Assembly (NCBI GenBank): GCA_025146135.1
Contig: CP102255.1
Location: 1,302,001-1,366,000, forward strand
Source: Anaerotruncus colihominis
Lineage (GTDB): Bacteria; Bacillota; Clostridia; Oscillospirales; Ruminococcaceae
Length of the DNA: 64,000 nucleotides
Direction of reading: 5' to 3'
The notes beneath the pieces are model-generated. The model had not been told where the DNA came from and did not search any database. It was given only the letters and a program-made list of their open reading frames with translations. Each line of letters opens with the position of its first letter. Position 1 is the first letter of the stretch. The position numbers were made by a program, and so were the translations under genes. Positions 19,638-28,249 of this stretch are shown piece after piece.

Positions 19638-19947
19638 GGATATAACCTCCCGTTTCAAGAGAATGTGAACCGAAAACGTGCGCTTTCGGCTTTGGTGAAT
19701 TTCGCTTTGACCGGCGGCCGATTTGGCTGTGGGATAGGCGGCGGCCGGGAAGATGCGGTTCCCTATCAATCATTTTATGGCTGAATGTGAAAATGCGTTC
19801 TTTTTTGCGGTGAAGCATTACAATTTTCCACATGAAACGGGGCCAATAAACAGTATGCGCGCCGGAAGCTTCCGGCGCGCATCTTGGGACTGTTTCAACA
19901 TCTTGTCGGAAAGAGATCGTACATCCAAGCTTTTAACAGAGCGATTT
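19638..19947. other. Gene-free region between collagen-like and dehydrogenase genes
   Basis: 310 bp. The half next to the collagen-like gene carries its ribosome site and presumably its promoter, which I could not identify with confidence. The other half holds the 28-bp palindrome at 19855-19882. No coding potential was seen. Confidence 0.6.
19855..19882 (-). terminator. Perfect 28-bp palindrome, probable terminator of the dehydrogenase gene
   Basis: The sequence equals its own reverse complement over 28 nt (centre AAGCTT, arms ATGCGCGCCGG / CCGGCGCGCAT). It lies 65 nt past the dehydrogenase stop. The T-tract after it is weak, so termination is likely but not certain. Confidence 0.65.
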
Positions 19948-20892
19948 TTACAAATCCTTGACATAGCTGCGGATCACATCGGTGGAAGCGTGGAATTTTG
20001 CCTGTTCCTGCTCTGTCAAAGGGACTTGGACAATCTCCTTGACGCCGCTGCGTCCGATGATGGCCGGCACGCCGCAAAAAACGCCGTGTTCTCCGTATTC
20101 GCCCTCGAGCAGCGTGGAAACGGGAATGATGCGGTTTTCATCGTGCAGGATGCATTTGATGATGCCGGTGGCGGTCGTGGCGATGCCATAGTAGGTGGTG
20201 CCCTTACGCCGCAGGATCTCCCAGCCGGCCTTGACCGTGTCGTGCACGAGCTTGTCAAGGTCTACCCCCTCAAAGCGGCCGGGATTATCGCGCAGAACTT
20301 CCGCGAAGGTTTTGCCGCCCACGGTGACGCGCGACCAGGGGACGGTCTGGCTGTCGCCGTGCTCGCCAAGCGCATAGGCGTGGACGCTGCGCGGGTCAAT
20401 GCCGACCAGCTCGCCGATCAGCGCCTTGAGACGGGCGGAATCGAGCGCCGTGCCGGTCCCAAGGACCTGATTTTTTGGCAGGCCGGACAGCTTCCAAACA
20501 TATTGCGCGATGATGTCGACCGGGTTGGAGATGATCAGGAATACCCCGGAAAAACCGGCGTCCATGATCGGGCCAACGAGCGAATCAATGATTTTTTTGG
20601 AGAGATCGAGCGAATCGAGGCGCGTCTGCCCCTCCTTCGGTGGCGGTCCGGCGGTGATCACAACAATATCGGCGTCGCCGCAGTCCTTGTAATCGCCGAC
20701 GGAAACCTTTACGTTGCGTCCCAGATAGTCGATACCATCACGCAGGTCCATCATCTCGCCGTGTGCGCGCTCCTGATTGATGTCGACCAGCAGAATTTCG
20801 TCGCAGACGCCCTGTGTCAGCAGGCTGAACGCGGTGGACGATCCGACTAATCCAGCCCCAATGACAGAGACCTTGCTTGCATTCATTCTCAT
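19948..20892 (-). CDS. L-lactate dehydrogenase / malate dehydrogenase family enzyme
   Basis: 314 residues, full length. NAD-binding GAGLVGSSTAFSL, Asp in LLVDIN, ITAG, catalytic Arg/Asp in LDSARLK and the catalytic histidine in ALGEHGDS are all present. The substrate loop reads GPPPKEGQTRLD: the arginine that binds substrate is kept, but the residue that separates LDH (Gln) from MDH (Arg) appears to be proline, so exact specificity is uncertain; LDH is the usual name for close clostridial relatives. AGGGAGG lies 9 nt before the ATG. Single-gene unit between terminators. Interconverts pyruvate and lactate with NADH in fermentation if LDH. Confidence 0.87.
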   Translation of the reverse strand: MRMNASKVSVIGAGLVGSSTAFSLLTQGVCDEILLVDINQERAHGEMMDLRDGIDYLGRNVKVSVGDYKDCGDADIVVITAGPPPKEGQTRLDSLDLSKKIIDSLVGPIMDAGFSGVFLIISNPVDIIAQYVWKLSGLPKNQVLGTGTALDSARLKALIGELVGIDPRSVHAYALGEHGDSQTVPWSRVTVGGKTFAEVLRDNPGRFEGVDLDKLVHDTVKAGWEILRRKGTTYYGIATTATGIIKCILHDENRIIPVSTLLEGEYGEHGVFCGVPAIIGRSGVKEIVQVPLTEQEQAKFHASTDVIRSYVKDL

Positions 20893-21025
20893 ATAAGGCT
20901 GCCTCCCTTAGCTGTTGTATACAGGCTTGCCGTCTGGGAGCCTGTCCGGCTTTTTCCTCAAATTAAGCCTTAGTAGTATTTCCGCACCGTACCATCGAAA
21001 TCCGGGCGGCACGGATTTTTTACAA

Positions 21026-21062
21026 AAAGGCGGGCGGCAAACCTGCCGCCCGCCTTTGGGTA
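21026..21062 (-). terminator. Intrinsic terminator of htpG
   Basis: Perfect 14-bp stem AAAGGCGGGCGGCA / TGCCGCCCGCCTTT with a 4-nt loop, followed on the minus strand by TTTTTGTAAAAAA, about 60 nt after the htpG stop. Confidence 0.9.
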
Positions 21063-21117
21063 TGTTTGAATTATAGCAATTTTGCACGAAGATTGCAAGT
21101 GATTTTTAGATAAAATT

Positions 21118-23028
21118 TTAATTATCTTCCGCCATCAGGTTACATACGGAATTCGAAAAGGCAACCGGATCGTCAATTGACATTCCTTCGATCAGAAGCG
21201 CCTGAGAATATAAAAGCGATGCGTATTCCTTCAGGCGGTCACGCTTGTTTTCATCGGCATACAGCTTTTGAATTGCGGTAAACACCGGATGCGACGCGTT
21301 GATTTCCAGCACGCGCTCCGCCTTGACCTTGTTGTCGTTCGGCATGGCGTTGAGCACGCGCTCCATTTCGAGCGAGAGCATCCCATCGCTGGCCAGACAG
21401 ACCGGATGTGATTTTAAGCGTCCGGACAGGCGCACCTCCTTGACCTTGCCGCCGAGCGATTCGCATAAAAAGGCCAGCAGCTCCTTGTTTTCTTCATTTT
21501 GCTTTTTTGTTTCCTCCTGTTCGGCCGTGTCCTCCAACCCGAGATCCTTGTCCGATACGGACTTGAACTGCTTTTCCTGGAAACTGTAAAGCATCTTGAG
21601 CGCAAATTCGTCCACGTCGTCCGTCAGATACAGAATTTCATATCCCTGGTCGCGCAGAAGCTCTGTTTGCGGCAGCAGGCCGATCTTGTCGACGGTTTCG
21701 CCGCAGGCATAATAAATATATTTCTGCGATTCCTTCATACGGCCGACATACTCCTCGAGCGTGACCATCTTCTGTTCGCTCGACGAATAAAACAGCAGTA
21801 AATCCTGGAGCAGATCCTTTTTCGCACCGAAAGCGTCGTAAACGCCGTATTTAAGCTGGAGGCCAAAGTTTTTAAAGAAGGCTTCGTACTGCTCGCGCTT
21901 ATTGCGCAGCATCGAAAGCAGCTCCGAATGAATTTTTTTCTCCAGACGTCCGGCGATCAGCTTGAGCTGGCGGTCGTGCTGGAGCATCTCGCGCGAGATA
22001 TTGAGGGAGAGGTCCTGAGAATCGACCAGCCCGCGCACAAAGCTGAAGCAGTCCGGCAGAAGATCGGCGCATTTATCCATGATGAGCACGCCGCTTGCAT
22101 AGAGCTGAAGTCCTTTTTCATAGTCGCGGCTGTAATAGTTAAAGGGCGCGCGCGACGGGATAAACAGCAGCGCGTTATAGGTCGCGGATCCTTCGGTATT
22201 GCTGTGGATAACAAGCGCGGGGTCCTCGAAATCGCCGAATTTTTCCTTGTAAAAATTGTTGTAATCCTCATCCGTCAGCTCGGAACGGTTTTTGCGCCAG
22301 ATCGGTACCATGCTGTTGAGCGTTTCGTTTTCAGTATAGTCCTCGTATTCCGGCTTGTCCTCCGGGCAGCCTTCCTTCAGGCGGCGTTTGGGCATGTCCA
22401 TGCGGATCGGATAGCGGATATAGTCGGAGTAGCGGCGCACAAGCGCGGCGATGCGGTGCGCGTCAAGAAATTCGTCGTAATTGTCCTCTCCCTCGTTGTC
22501 CTTAATGCGCAGGACAATTTTTGTTCCGCGCTCGGACATGTCGCACGGCTCGATCGTATAGCCCTCGATACCGCGGCTTTCCCACTTCCAGGCTTCGTCG
22601 GCGCCGTGCTGACGGCTGTAAACGGTGACGCAGGAGCTGACCATAAACGCTGAATAGAACCCGACGCCAAACTGCCCGATAATATCGATGTCATCCTTAT
22701 GCTCGCCGGTTTCCTCCTGCTTGAAGGCGAGCGACCCGCTTTTTGCAATCGTGCCGAGATTGCTTTCAAGCTCGTCGCGGCTCATGCCGATTCCGTTGTC
22801 AATAACTGTAAGCGTGCGGTTTTCCCGATCGATGGATAGATTGATCGCAAAATCGTCACGCGACAGGCCCGTGATATTTTCGTTGAGAGAGTGATAGTAA
22901 AGCTTATCGATCGCGTCGGAAGCGTTTGAGATCAATTCGCGCAGGAAAATTTCCCGGTGCGTATAAATGGAGTGGATCATCATTTCCAGCAGGCGCTTCG
23001 ATTCCGCCTTGAATTGCTTTGTTTTCAT
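21118..23028 (-). CDS. htpG: Molecular chaperone HtpG (Hsp90)
   Basis: 636 residues from [17 protein letters not shown], which has AGGAG 11 nt upstream; the longer open frame upstream runs through the CIRCE element and promoter and is not translated. GHKL ATPase motifs are intact: [26 protein letters not shown] and [11 protein letters not shown]. The middle domain contains [19 protein letters not shown] with the catalytic arginine, and the C-terminal dimerisation domain is complete. Cytosolic dimeric chaperone for stressed proteins. Transcribed alone from 23104-23132 with HrcA-type control. Confidence 0.97.
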   Translation of the reverse strand: MKTKQFKAESKRLLEMMIHSIYTHREIFLRELISNASDAIDKLYYHSLNENITGLSRDDFAINLSIDRENRTLTVIDNGIGMSRDELESNLGTIAKSGSLAFKQEETGEHKDDIDIIGQFGVGFYSAFMVSSCVTVYSRQHGADEAWKWESRGIEGYTIEPCDMSERGTKIVLRIKDNEGEDNYDEFLDAHRIAALVRRYSDYIRYPIRMDMPKRRLKEGCPEDKPEYEDYTENETLNSMVPIWRKNRSELTDEDYNNFYKEKFGDFEDPALVIHSNTEGSATYNALLFIPSRAPFNYYSRDYEKGLQLYASGVLIMDKCADLLPDCFSFVRGLVDSQDLSLNISREMLQHDRQLKLIAGRLEKKIHSELLSMLRNKREQYEAFFKNFGLQLKYGVYDAFGAKKDLLQDLLLFYSSSEQKMVTLEEYVGRMKESQKYIYYACGETVDKIGLLPQTELLRDQGYEILYLTDDVDEFALKMLYSFQEKQFKSVSDKDLGLEDTAEQEETKKQNEENKELLAFLCESLGGKVKEVRLSGRLKSHPVCLASDGMLSLEMERVLNAMPNDNKVKAERVLEINASHPVFTAIQKLYADENKRDRLKEYASLLYSQALLIEGMSIDDPVAFSNSVCNLMAEDN

Positions 23029-23072
23029 GGCATCAGAACTCCTTTTATATGAATGTTTTAAATCCAGCGGAA

Positions 23073-23099
23073 TTAGCACTCTTTTTATATGAGTGCTAA
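23073..23099. promoter_or_regulatory. CIRCE operator (HrcA binding site)
   Basis: Exact consensus inverted repeat TTAGCACTC-N9-GAGTGCTAA immediately downstream of the htpG promoter, within its 5' untranslated leader. HrcA repressor binds CIRCE in Firmicutes and Actinobacteria. Confidence 0.97.
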
Positions 23100-23103
23100 C
23101 CAT

Positions 23104-23132
23104 ACTATAATATACCTGTCCTGAAAAATCAA
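23104..23132 (-). promoter_or_regulatory. htpG promoter
   Basis: Minus strand TTGATT, 17-nt spacer, TATAGT, ending 5 nt before CIRCE, the standard geometry for HrcA-repressed promoters. Confidence 0.75.
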
Positions 23133-23248
23133 GTATAAATTGTGAACAATTTGGAGTCAGCCCGTGCGTAGGCGCGGTTGAATCGCTCTTATGCATGTGG
23201 TATACTGTTATTGTGAGTTATCAAAAATCCGAGGGCTTGGTGAGGGAC

Positions 23249-23920
23249 ATGCACTACAAGGTTGTTTTGTGGGATTTTGATGGGACGCTTGTCGATACGT
23301 CGGAGGGGATTTTCCGTTCACTGGAATATGCGTTCAGGCAGCTTGGAACGCCGGCGCCGGGCCGTGATGTACTGCGCAGGTTCATCGGGCCTCCGCTGCT
23401 TTATTCATTTCAGACCTACATTGGCATGTCCTATGAGGAAGCCAAGCGCGCCGTGCTTGTGTTCCGGGACGATTACGAGGCGGGCGGCATGTATCGTTCG
23501 CGCGTCTACGACGGTCTGCCCGAGTTGATTGCGCGTCTGCGCCAAAACGGCGTTAAGACAGCCGTTGCGACGCTCAAGCCGGAGGCGACAGCCAAACAGC
23601 TTTTGCATCATTTCGGCATGGAGGGTCTCTTTGACGCCTGCACCGGAAATACGCCTGATGAAAACGATCAGACAACCAAGGCCGACATCATCAGAAGGAC
23701 AATGCGCCGCCTTGAATGGACAGACTGTTCATCGATGGTGCTGATCGGCGATTCCGTCTATGACGCGCAGGGCGCGCAGGAGGTCGGGATCGATTTTATC
23801 GCGGCGGCCTATGGTTTTGGGATCGGCGCCAGGGAACGCACCGCGCTTGACTGCCGTTTTGTAGCCGAAATGCCGCGCGATTTGAACACATTTTTTTTGC
23901 AGGATAAATGTGGTGTATGA
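23249..23920 (+). CDS. HAD hydrolase, phosphoglycolate phosphatase-like
   Basis: 223 residues from the ATG with GAGGG a few nucleotides upstream; earlier in-frame starts lack a site. Motif I is LWDFDGTLVDTSEGIFRS, with a C1 helical cap following, the Thr motif in VATLKPEATA, and motif IV LIGDSVYDAQGAQEVG. The pattern fits the Gph/PpaX subfamily acting on small phosphate esters; the substrate is not determinable. It ends 16 nt before the LUD-domain gene, so they are likely co-transcribed. Confidence 0.88.
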   Translation: MHYKVVLWDFDGTLVDTSEGIFRSLEYAFRQLGTPAPGRDVLRRFIGPPLLYSFQTYIGMSYEEAKRAVLVFRDDYEAGGMYRSRVYDGLPELIARLRQNGVKTAVATLKPEATAKQLLHHFGMEGLFDACTGNTPDENDQTTKADIIRRTMRRLEWTDCSSMVLIGDSVYDAQGAQEVGIDFIAAAYGFGIGARERTALDCRFVAEMPRDLNTFFLQDKCGV

Positions 23921-23936
23921 AAAGGAGGGGAATCGG

Positions 23937-24569
23937 TTGGATCGAAATTTGATGGCGGTGGTTGAAAAGCGCATCGACCGCACGATCGGGAACCTGAAAA
24001 ACAACAAAATGGATGCCTATTATGCCGAAACATGCGCCGATGCGGTGGCGCTGGTTCGTCAGCTCTGTCCTGCGGGTCAGACCGTCTCGTGCGGCGGTTC
24101 GGTCACGCTGGAGGAGTGCGGCGTCAAGAAGTTATTGCGCTCCGGGGAATATACGTTCCTTGACCGCGAGGCGAAAGGCGCCGACCCGGAGGATATATAC
24201 CGCCGGACGTTTGGCTGCGACACATTTTTTTGCAGCAGCAACGCGATTACGGAAGCGGGGGAGCTTTACAACGTGGATGGGCGCGGCAACCGTGTCGCGG
24301 CGATGATCTATGGGCCGAAAAGCGTGATTGTTGTGGCTGGCTACAACAAGATTGTGCCCGACCTGGAGGCGGCGCGCGCCCGTCTGCGCGATACGGCGGC
24401 GCCCGCGAACGCCATCCGCCTGAGCACGCGCACGCCCTGCGCCGTACTCGGCGCGTGCCGGGACTGCCACAGCGACGACCGCATTTGCTGCAATTATGTC
24501 GTGATGGGGCAGCAGCTCATTAAAGCGCGCGTCAAGGTAATTATTGTGGGTGAGACGCTCGGATTTTAA
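23937..24569 (+). CDS. LUD-domain protein (LutC/YkgG-like lactate utilisation protein)
   Basis: 210 residues. I choose the TTG at 23937 because GGAGGGG ends 6 nt before it; the ATG at 23910 overlaps the previous gene and would ignore that site. LUD hallmarks: VSCGGSVTLEECGVKKLL, FCSSNAITEAGELYNVDGRGNRVAAMIYGPKSVIVVAG (quoted here as two adjoining segments) and a C-terminal cysteine set (LGACRDC, RICC). Stand-alone LUD proteins of this kind are common in anaerobes and are not proven to act on lactate. No lutA/lutB neighbours are present. Confidence 0.88.
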   Translation: MDRNLMAVVEKRIDRTIGNLKNNKMDAYYAETCADAVALVRQLCPAGQTVSCGGSVTLEECGVKKLLRSGEYTFLDREAKGADPEDIYRRTFGCDTFFCSSNAITEAGELYNVDGRGNRVAAMIYGPKSVIVVAGYNKIVPDLEAARARLRDTAAPANAIRLSTRTPCAVLGACRDCHSDDRICCNYVVMGQQLIKARVKVIIVGETLGF

Positions 24570-24579
24570 AGATATTTAA

Positions 24580-24619
24580 AAACGTTCCCCGGAGACTGCC
24601 GTCTCCGGGGAACGTTTTG
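24580..24619. terminator. Bidirectional terminator between LUD gene and putP
   Basis: Perfect 18-bp stem with a 4-nt loop (arms AAAACGTTCCCCGGAGAC and its complement), ending in TTTT on both strands. It serves the two convergent genes. Confidence 0.95.
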
Positions 24620-24625
24620 CAAGTG

Positions 24626-26116
24626 TCAGATATTGACGGAGCGCGCGCGGTCGAACAGCTCCTGAACCTCTCTGGAAGGCTCCTTATCAGTCAGCGAAAC
24701 GATGACGATCACCGCCAGAGCGATCACAAAGCCAGGAGCGAGCGAATAAAGGCCAGTGGCCGCGAGCGCGGGAATATTTTCCCACAGCACGACGGTCAGG
24801 CCGCCGACAACCATGCCGGCAACGCACCCCTTCATGGTCAGGCGCTTCCAGAACAGCGAGAGCAGGATGACCGGTCCGAAGGACGAGCCGAAGCCGGCCC
24901 AGGCATAGGAGACAAGGCCCATGACGCTGCTGTTCGGGTCGAGGGCAAGCAGATAGGCGACGACCGCGATAATCATAACGGCTGCGCGCGACACCCACAT
25001 CAGCTCCTTATTGGAGGCGTTGCGGCGGAAAAGCGCCTTGTAAAAATCGTTGGAAACGGCGGACGCAGCGACAAGCAGCTGCGAATCTGCCGTGCTCATG
25101 GCGGCCGCGAGGATGGCCGAAAGCAGCACACCGGCGATAAAGCCCGGGAACAGGCGCGTGACAAGGTCCATGAAAATGACCTCTGCCGCACCGGCATCCG
25201 TGTAATAGCCGTGATTGCCGAGGAAAGCCAACCCGATCACGCCGACGCAGACGGCGGCGACAAGCGTGATTACAACCCAGATCATGGCGATGATGCGGCT
25301 CTTTTTAATCATGGCGCTGTCCTTGATGGCCATAAAGCGCACAAGAATATGCGGCATGCCGAAATATCCAAGCCCCCAGACAAGCCCGGAAATAATGGTT
25401 ACAAGCGCGACTTTTCCGCTGGCGTCAGCGAACAGGTTGAGAAAATTGTCGCCGCCCAGGCTCACGATGAAATCAGACGAAAGACCGGGCGTATTGAACG
25501 CGGCTGCAATCGGCACAATCACAAGCGCCGCGAACATCAGCATGCCCTGGATGAAGTCGGTCCAGCATGCGGCGAGGAAGCCGCCGAGAAAGGTGTATGC
25601 GATGATGACGATCGAGCCGATTGTCAGCGCCGTGACGTAGTCGAAGTGGAATACATATTGGAACAGCTTGGCGCCCGTGCTGAACGCGGAAGCTGTGTAG
25701 ACCAGGAAGAATACGAAAATGATGACGGCGCAGACGCTGCGGATCGCAGTCGATTTGCTCATGAAACGGTTTTGAAGGTACTGCGGGATGGTGATCGAAT
25801 CGTCGGCGACATACGTGAATTTGCGCAGCCGCACTGCGACAAGCTTCCAATTAAGATATGTACCGATCCCCAGGCCGATAGCAATCCACGCGGCGGAAAG
25901 CCCGGACCAGAACGCCGCCGCAGGCAGCCCGAGCAGAAGCCAGCCGGACATGTCGGACGCCTGCGCGCTGAGCGCCGTCACCCAGCTGCCGAGCTGCCGT
26001 CCGCCGAGAAAGTAGTCGGAAATGTTTTTCGATTTCCTGTAGAAGTAGATGCCGATGGCGAGCATCGCGCCGAAATAGAGGATAAATGCGATCAGGATGC
26101 TTGTGTCAATCTGCAT
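24626..26116 (-). CDS. putP: Sodium/proline symporter
   Basis: 496 residues, 13 hydrophobic segments predicted by eye, full length for the SSS family. Signatures: DYFLGGRQLGSWVTALSA, ASDMSGWLLLGLPAAAF, GLVWGLGYFGMPHILVRFMA and AMSTADSQLLVAASAVSND. Imports L-proline with Na+. GAGGAGGG lies upstream of the ATG. Single-gene unit with a good promoter at 26186-26214. Its product could supply proline for osmoprotection or amino-acid fermentation. Confidence 0.94.
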   Translation of the reverse strand: MQIDTSILIAFILYFGAMLAIGIYFYRKSKNISDYFLGGRQLGSWVTALSAQASDMSGWLLLGLPAAAFWSGLSAAWIAIGLGIGTYLNWKLVAVRLRKFTYVADDSITIPQYLQNRFMSKSTAIRSVCAVIIFVFFLVYTASAFSTGAKLFQYVFHFDYVTALTIGSIVIIAYTFLGGFLAACWTDFIQGMLMFAALVIVPIAAAFNTPGLSSDFIVSLGGDNFLNLFADASGKVALVTIISGLVWGLGYFGMPHILVRFMAIKDSAMIKKSRIIAMIWVVITLVAAVCVGVIGLAFLGNHGYYTDAGAAEVIFMDLVTRLFPGFIAGVLLSAILAAAMSTADSQLLVAASAVSNDFYKALFRRNASNKELMWVSRAAVMIIAVVAYLLALDPNSSVMGLVSYAWAGFGSSFGPVILLSLFWKRLTMKGCVAGMVVGGLTVVLWENIPALAATGLYSLAPGFVIALAVIVIVSLTDKEPSREVQELFDRARSVNI

Positions 26117-26185
26117 GTAAAATCCCTCCTCAAATTTTGCCGCAACCTTTTACCTCTTTGCTTGCTTTTTGTACAGATAGACATT

Positions 26186-26214
26186 ATTATACATAATGCG
26201 GGCTTTCTTTGCAA
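26186..26214 (-). promoter_or_regulatory. putP promoter
   Basis: Minus strand TTGCAA, 17-nt spacer, TATAAT, about 70 nt before the putP start codon. Confidence 0.8.
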
Positions 26215-26253
26215 GTGCGGATTGCCGCGCTGCATGTTTCAAACGGGACGATC

Positions 26254-26646
26254 ATGATGATGGAGGAGATGAATCACGTCATGAAGCGGATGCTGGCCCA
26301 GTGCGCCGGATCGACCGGCGCGCTGTTGATTTCATATCTGCTTAGCAGATATCTGTTTTTTGACCTGCACGGCATGAAATCGTTTCCGTTTTACCTGCTG
26401 TGCGCCGGCGTCGCCGTATCGGCTGTCGCGGCGTTTTTTCACGCGGGAATCTTGTCCGCTGCGGCGGCAGTGGGATACATTGCCGGGTTTTTCTGCGGTA
26501 TGGCGTTCGGCAGCGTGGGAACCGATCCGGGCGGCGGCCGCACCTGCAGCGGATGGCTGATTTGGGGAGGCATTTTTTTCGGTTGCCTGCTGATCGGGGC
26601 GGTTTTGCAGCTTGTGCGGCGAGGCGGCCGAAAGCCGGACGGTTAA
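26254..26646 (+). CDS. Small integral membrane protein of unknown function
   Basis: About 130 residues from an ATG-ATG-ATG cluster; a weak GGGA lies just upstream and GGAGGAG follows, so a start 27 nt further on is possible. Three to four hydrophobic segments (STGALLISYLL; FPFYLLCAGVAVSAVAAFF; GYIAGFFCGMAFG; GWLIWGGIFFGCLLIGAVL) and a basic C-terminus. No recognisable family. Divergent from putP and upstream of the small peptide gene. The frame's composition fits coding DNA, but confidence that it is expressed is moderate. Confidence 0.6.
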   Translation: MMMEEMNHVMKRMLAQCAGSTGALLISYLLSRYLFFDLHGMKSFPFYLLCAGVAVSAVAAFFHAGILSAAAAVGYIAGFFCGMAFGSVGTDPGGGRTCSGWLIWGGIFFGCLLIGAVLQLVRRGGRKPDG

Positions 26647-26734
26647 GCTGAACAGGTGTATTTGGAGCAAACGGAGAGCGGCCCGGCTCAAGCGCGAACA
26701 GCCGATGAAAAATATCCACAGAGAACAATTATTA

Positions 26735-26762
26735 TTGACAGAAGGCTTGGAGCTGTTATAAT
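26735..26762 (+). promoter_or_regulatory. Consensus sigma-A promoter for the small exported protein
   Basis: TTGACA, 16-nt spacer, TATAAT, both hexamers at full consensus. The leader of ~80 nt contains a 6-bp stem-loop (26789-26805) before AGGAGG. Confidence 0.85.
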
Positions 26763-26847
26763 AGGAATATATTGTCGAAGCATGGCGGAGCGGTGGAGAA
26801 CCGCTTGACGCTGTGGGCATTGATATAACACAGGAGGAACTTAGGTG

Positions 26848-27051
26848 ATGTTTGGTAAACGCGGCAAACATTTGATTTCAGTTATGATGACGCTGCTTTG
26901 CGCGGCTTTTCTTGGCATGCCTGTATTTGCCGGCATTCCTTCCACGGGCGATGGCAGCGGTATGCTTCTGCCAATTATGGGCGGATTGTTGGTCGTATCC
27001 ATTATTCTGATTGTTGTATATGTTATTCTTTCCAAGAAGAAAAAACGGTAG
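26848..27051 (+). CDS. Tiny secreted or membrane protein with sorting-signal-like layout
   Basis: 67 residues (a GTG codon 3 nt upstream is an alternative start). AGGAGG is 10 nt upstream. Layout: basic N-terminus and hydrophobic core with a likely signal-peptidase site after PVFA, then GIPSTGDGSG, then a 22-residue hydrophobic helix (LLPIMGGLLVVSIILIVVYV) and KKKKR. IPSTG resembles the LPxTG sortase motif followed by the usual helix and positive tail. If both sites were cut, almost no mature protein would remain, so it may simply be a small membrane protein. It has its own strong promoter and terminator. Function unknown. Confidence 0.75.
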   Translation: MFGKRGKHLISVMMTLLCAAFLGMPVFAGIPSTGDGSGMLLPIMGGLLVVSIILIVVYVILSKKKKR

Positions 27052-27067
27052 CAGTTTGGGGCAGCTG

Positions 27068-27097
27068 GCCTCCCCGGATTGCGGGGAGGCGTTTTTA
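27068..27097 (+). terminator. Intrinsic terminator of the small exported protein gene
   Basis: Perfect 9-bp stem GCCTCCCCG / CGGGGAGGC with a 5-nt loop, followed by GTTTTTA, 17 nt after the stop. Confidence 0.92.
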
Positions 27098-27164
27098 TTT
27101 ATTCACCGCTTTATCTGAACAATGTGCGAAAGCGCAAGAAATCGCTGGAATCGCGCCCATTCTA

Positions 27165-27193
27165 TTGTACGAGGCCGGGCGCGGTGATATAAT
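27165..27193 (+). promoter_or_regulatory. Promoter of the 2-oxoacid oxidoreductase operon
   Basis: TTGTAC, 17-nt spacer, TATAAT, about 50 nt before the first start codon of the operon. Confidence 0.7.
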
Positions 27194-27250
27194 TATATGT
27201 AATTGCGGCCGCCACGCCGTGCAATATGAAAAAAGGCAGGGGGGAATGGC

Positions 27251-27931
27251 TTGCTTGAGCAGCTAAACCGGATTGTGGTTGTAACAGGTCATTACGGCAG
27301 CGGAAAAACGAATCTGTCGGTGAATCTGGCGATGAGCCTGCGCGCCGCCGGCGAGGAAGTCACGCTTGTCGATCTTGATATTGTAAACCCATATTTCCGC
27401 AGCGCCGACTTCGAGACGCTGGCGGAGGAAAACGGCATCCGCCTGATCGCGCCTGTATATGCGCGTTCCAATCTTGATATCCCGGCGCTCGACGGGCGGC
27501 TCGACGCGGAGCTTGACGGCGGCCGGCGCATCGTGATCGACGTCGGCGGCGACGACGCGGGCGCGGCCGCGCTTGGACGCTACAGCGCGCACATCAAGGA
27601 GAGCGGCGGATGCGATATGCTGTATGTTGTCAACGCTTACCGCTATCTGACGCGTACAAGCGGCGAAGCCGCCCAGATTCTCGGTGAGATTGAGTGCGCG
27701 GCGCGTCTGACGGCGACGGCCGTCGTCAACAATTCAAACCTTGCGGAGATCACAACGGCAGAGGACATCTCGCGTTCGGCGGCATATGCCCGGGAAACTG
27801 CGCTGCAATATCAGATACCGCTTTTATTTACGGCGGCGCGCGAGGATCTGGCGGACGCCGTGCGCGCGTATGCGCCCGGCCTGCCGGTTTATCCGGTGCG
27901 GATTTATGTCAAAAAGCCGTGGGAGGCTTAA
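27251..27931 (+). CDS. ParA/MinD-like P-loop ATPase of the oxidoreductase operon
   Basis: 226 residues starting at TTG, with AGGGGGG upstream. Walker A-like GHYGSGKTNLSVNLA near residue 13, then VDLDIVNPYFRSADF (Asp contacts of SIMIBI ATPases), IDVGGDDAGAAALGRY, and VVNNSNLAEITT as the base-recognition stretch. It lies first in the operon, 49 nt before the ferredoxin subunit gene. Similar ATPases precede vor/kor-type operons in Clostridia, so a role in cofactor insertion or maturation of the oxidoreductase is possible but unproven. Confidence 0.82.
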   Translation: MLEQLNRIVVVTGHYGSGKTNLSVNLAMSLRAAGEEVTLVDLDIVNPYFRSADFETLAEENGIRLIAPVYARSNLDIPALDGRLDAELDGGRRIVIDVGGDDAGAAALGRYSAHIKESGGCDMLYVVNAYRYLTRTSGEAAQILGEIECAARLTATAVVNNSNLAEITTAEDISRSAAYARETALQYQIPLLFTAAREDLADAVRAYAPGLPVYPVRIYVKKPWEA

Positions 27932-27980
27932 AGCCGCTCGCGTTCCATAAAGCATGTTTTAATGAAGGAGGTGTTGAGGT

Positions 27981-28187
27981 ATGGCGAAAATGACGGTCAA
28001 TCGGGACACGTGCAAGGGCTGCGGGCTTTGCGTGCAGGTCTGCCCTAAGAAAATTATTTCTCTTGACAAAAAGGCGCTGAACCAGAAGGGGTATCATCCT
28101 GCCTGCGTCGAGGACATGAGCAAGTGCATCGGGTGTGCGATGTGCGCTCAGATGTGTCCGGACTGCGCGATTACGGTTGAGAAATAG
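27981..28187 (+). CDS. 2-oxoacid:ferredoxin oxidoreductase, 2x[4Fe-4S] delta subunit
   Basis: 68 residues with two complete clusters: CKGCGLCVQVCPKK and CIGCAMCAQMCPDC. AGGAGG precedes the ATG. It passes electrons from the TPP/Fe-S core to free ferredoxin. The order delta-alpha-beta-gamma with the next three genes is that of KorDABC/Vor-type enzymes. Confidence 0.94.
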   Translation: MAKMTVNRDTCKGCGLCVQVCPKKIISLDKKALNQKGYHPACVEDMSKCIGCAMCAQMCPDCAITVEK

Positions 28188-28249
28188 AACGGGCGCCGCC
28201 TGGCGCAGCGCGCCGGGGCGGACAGTATGCAAGGAAAGGCAGTGAAAAC

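Noticed and set aside
23029..23196. N-terminal extension of HtpG by 56 residues
   Set aside because: It would translate across the promoter and CIRCE operator; the downstream ATG has a proper ribosome site.
24617..26257. 546-codon plus-strand open frame opposite putP
   Set aside because: Translation is His/Asp/Arg-rich without any domain, and putP on the minus strand is unambiguous.
26763..26844. tRNA-like or regulatory RNA in the leader of the small exported protein gene
   Set aside because: Only a single 6-bp stem-loop is present; no cloverleaf or known motif.
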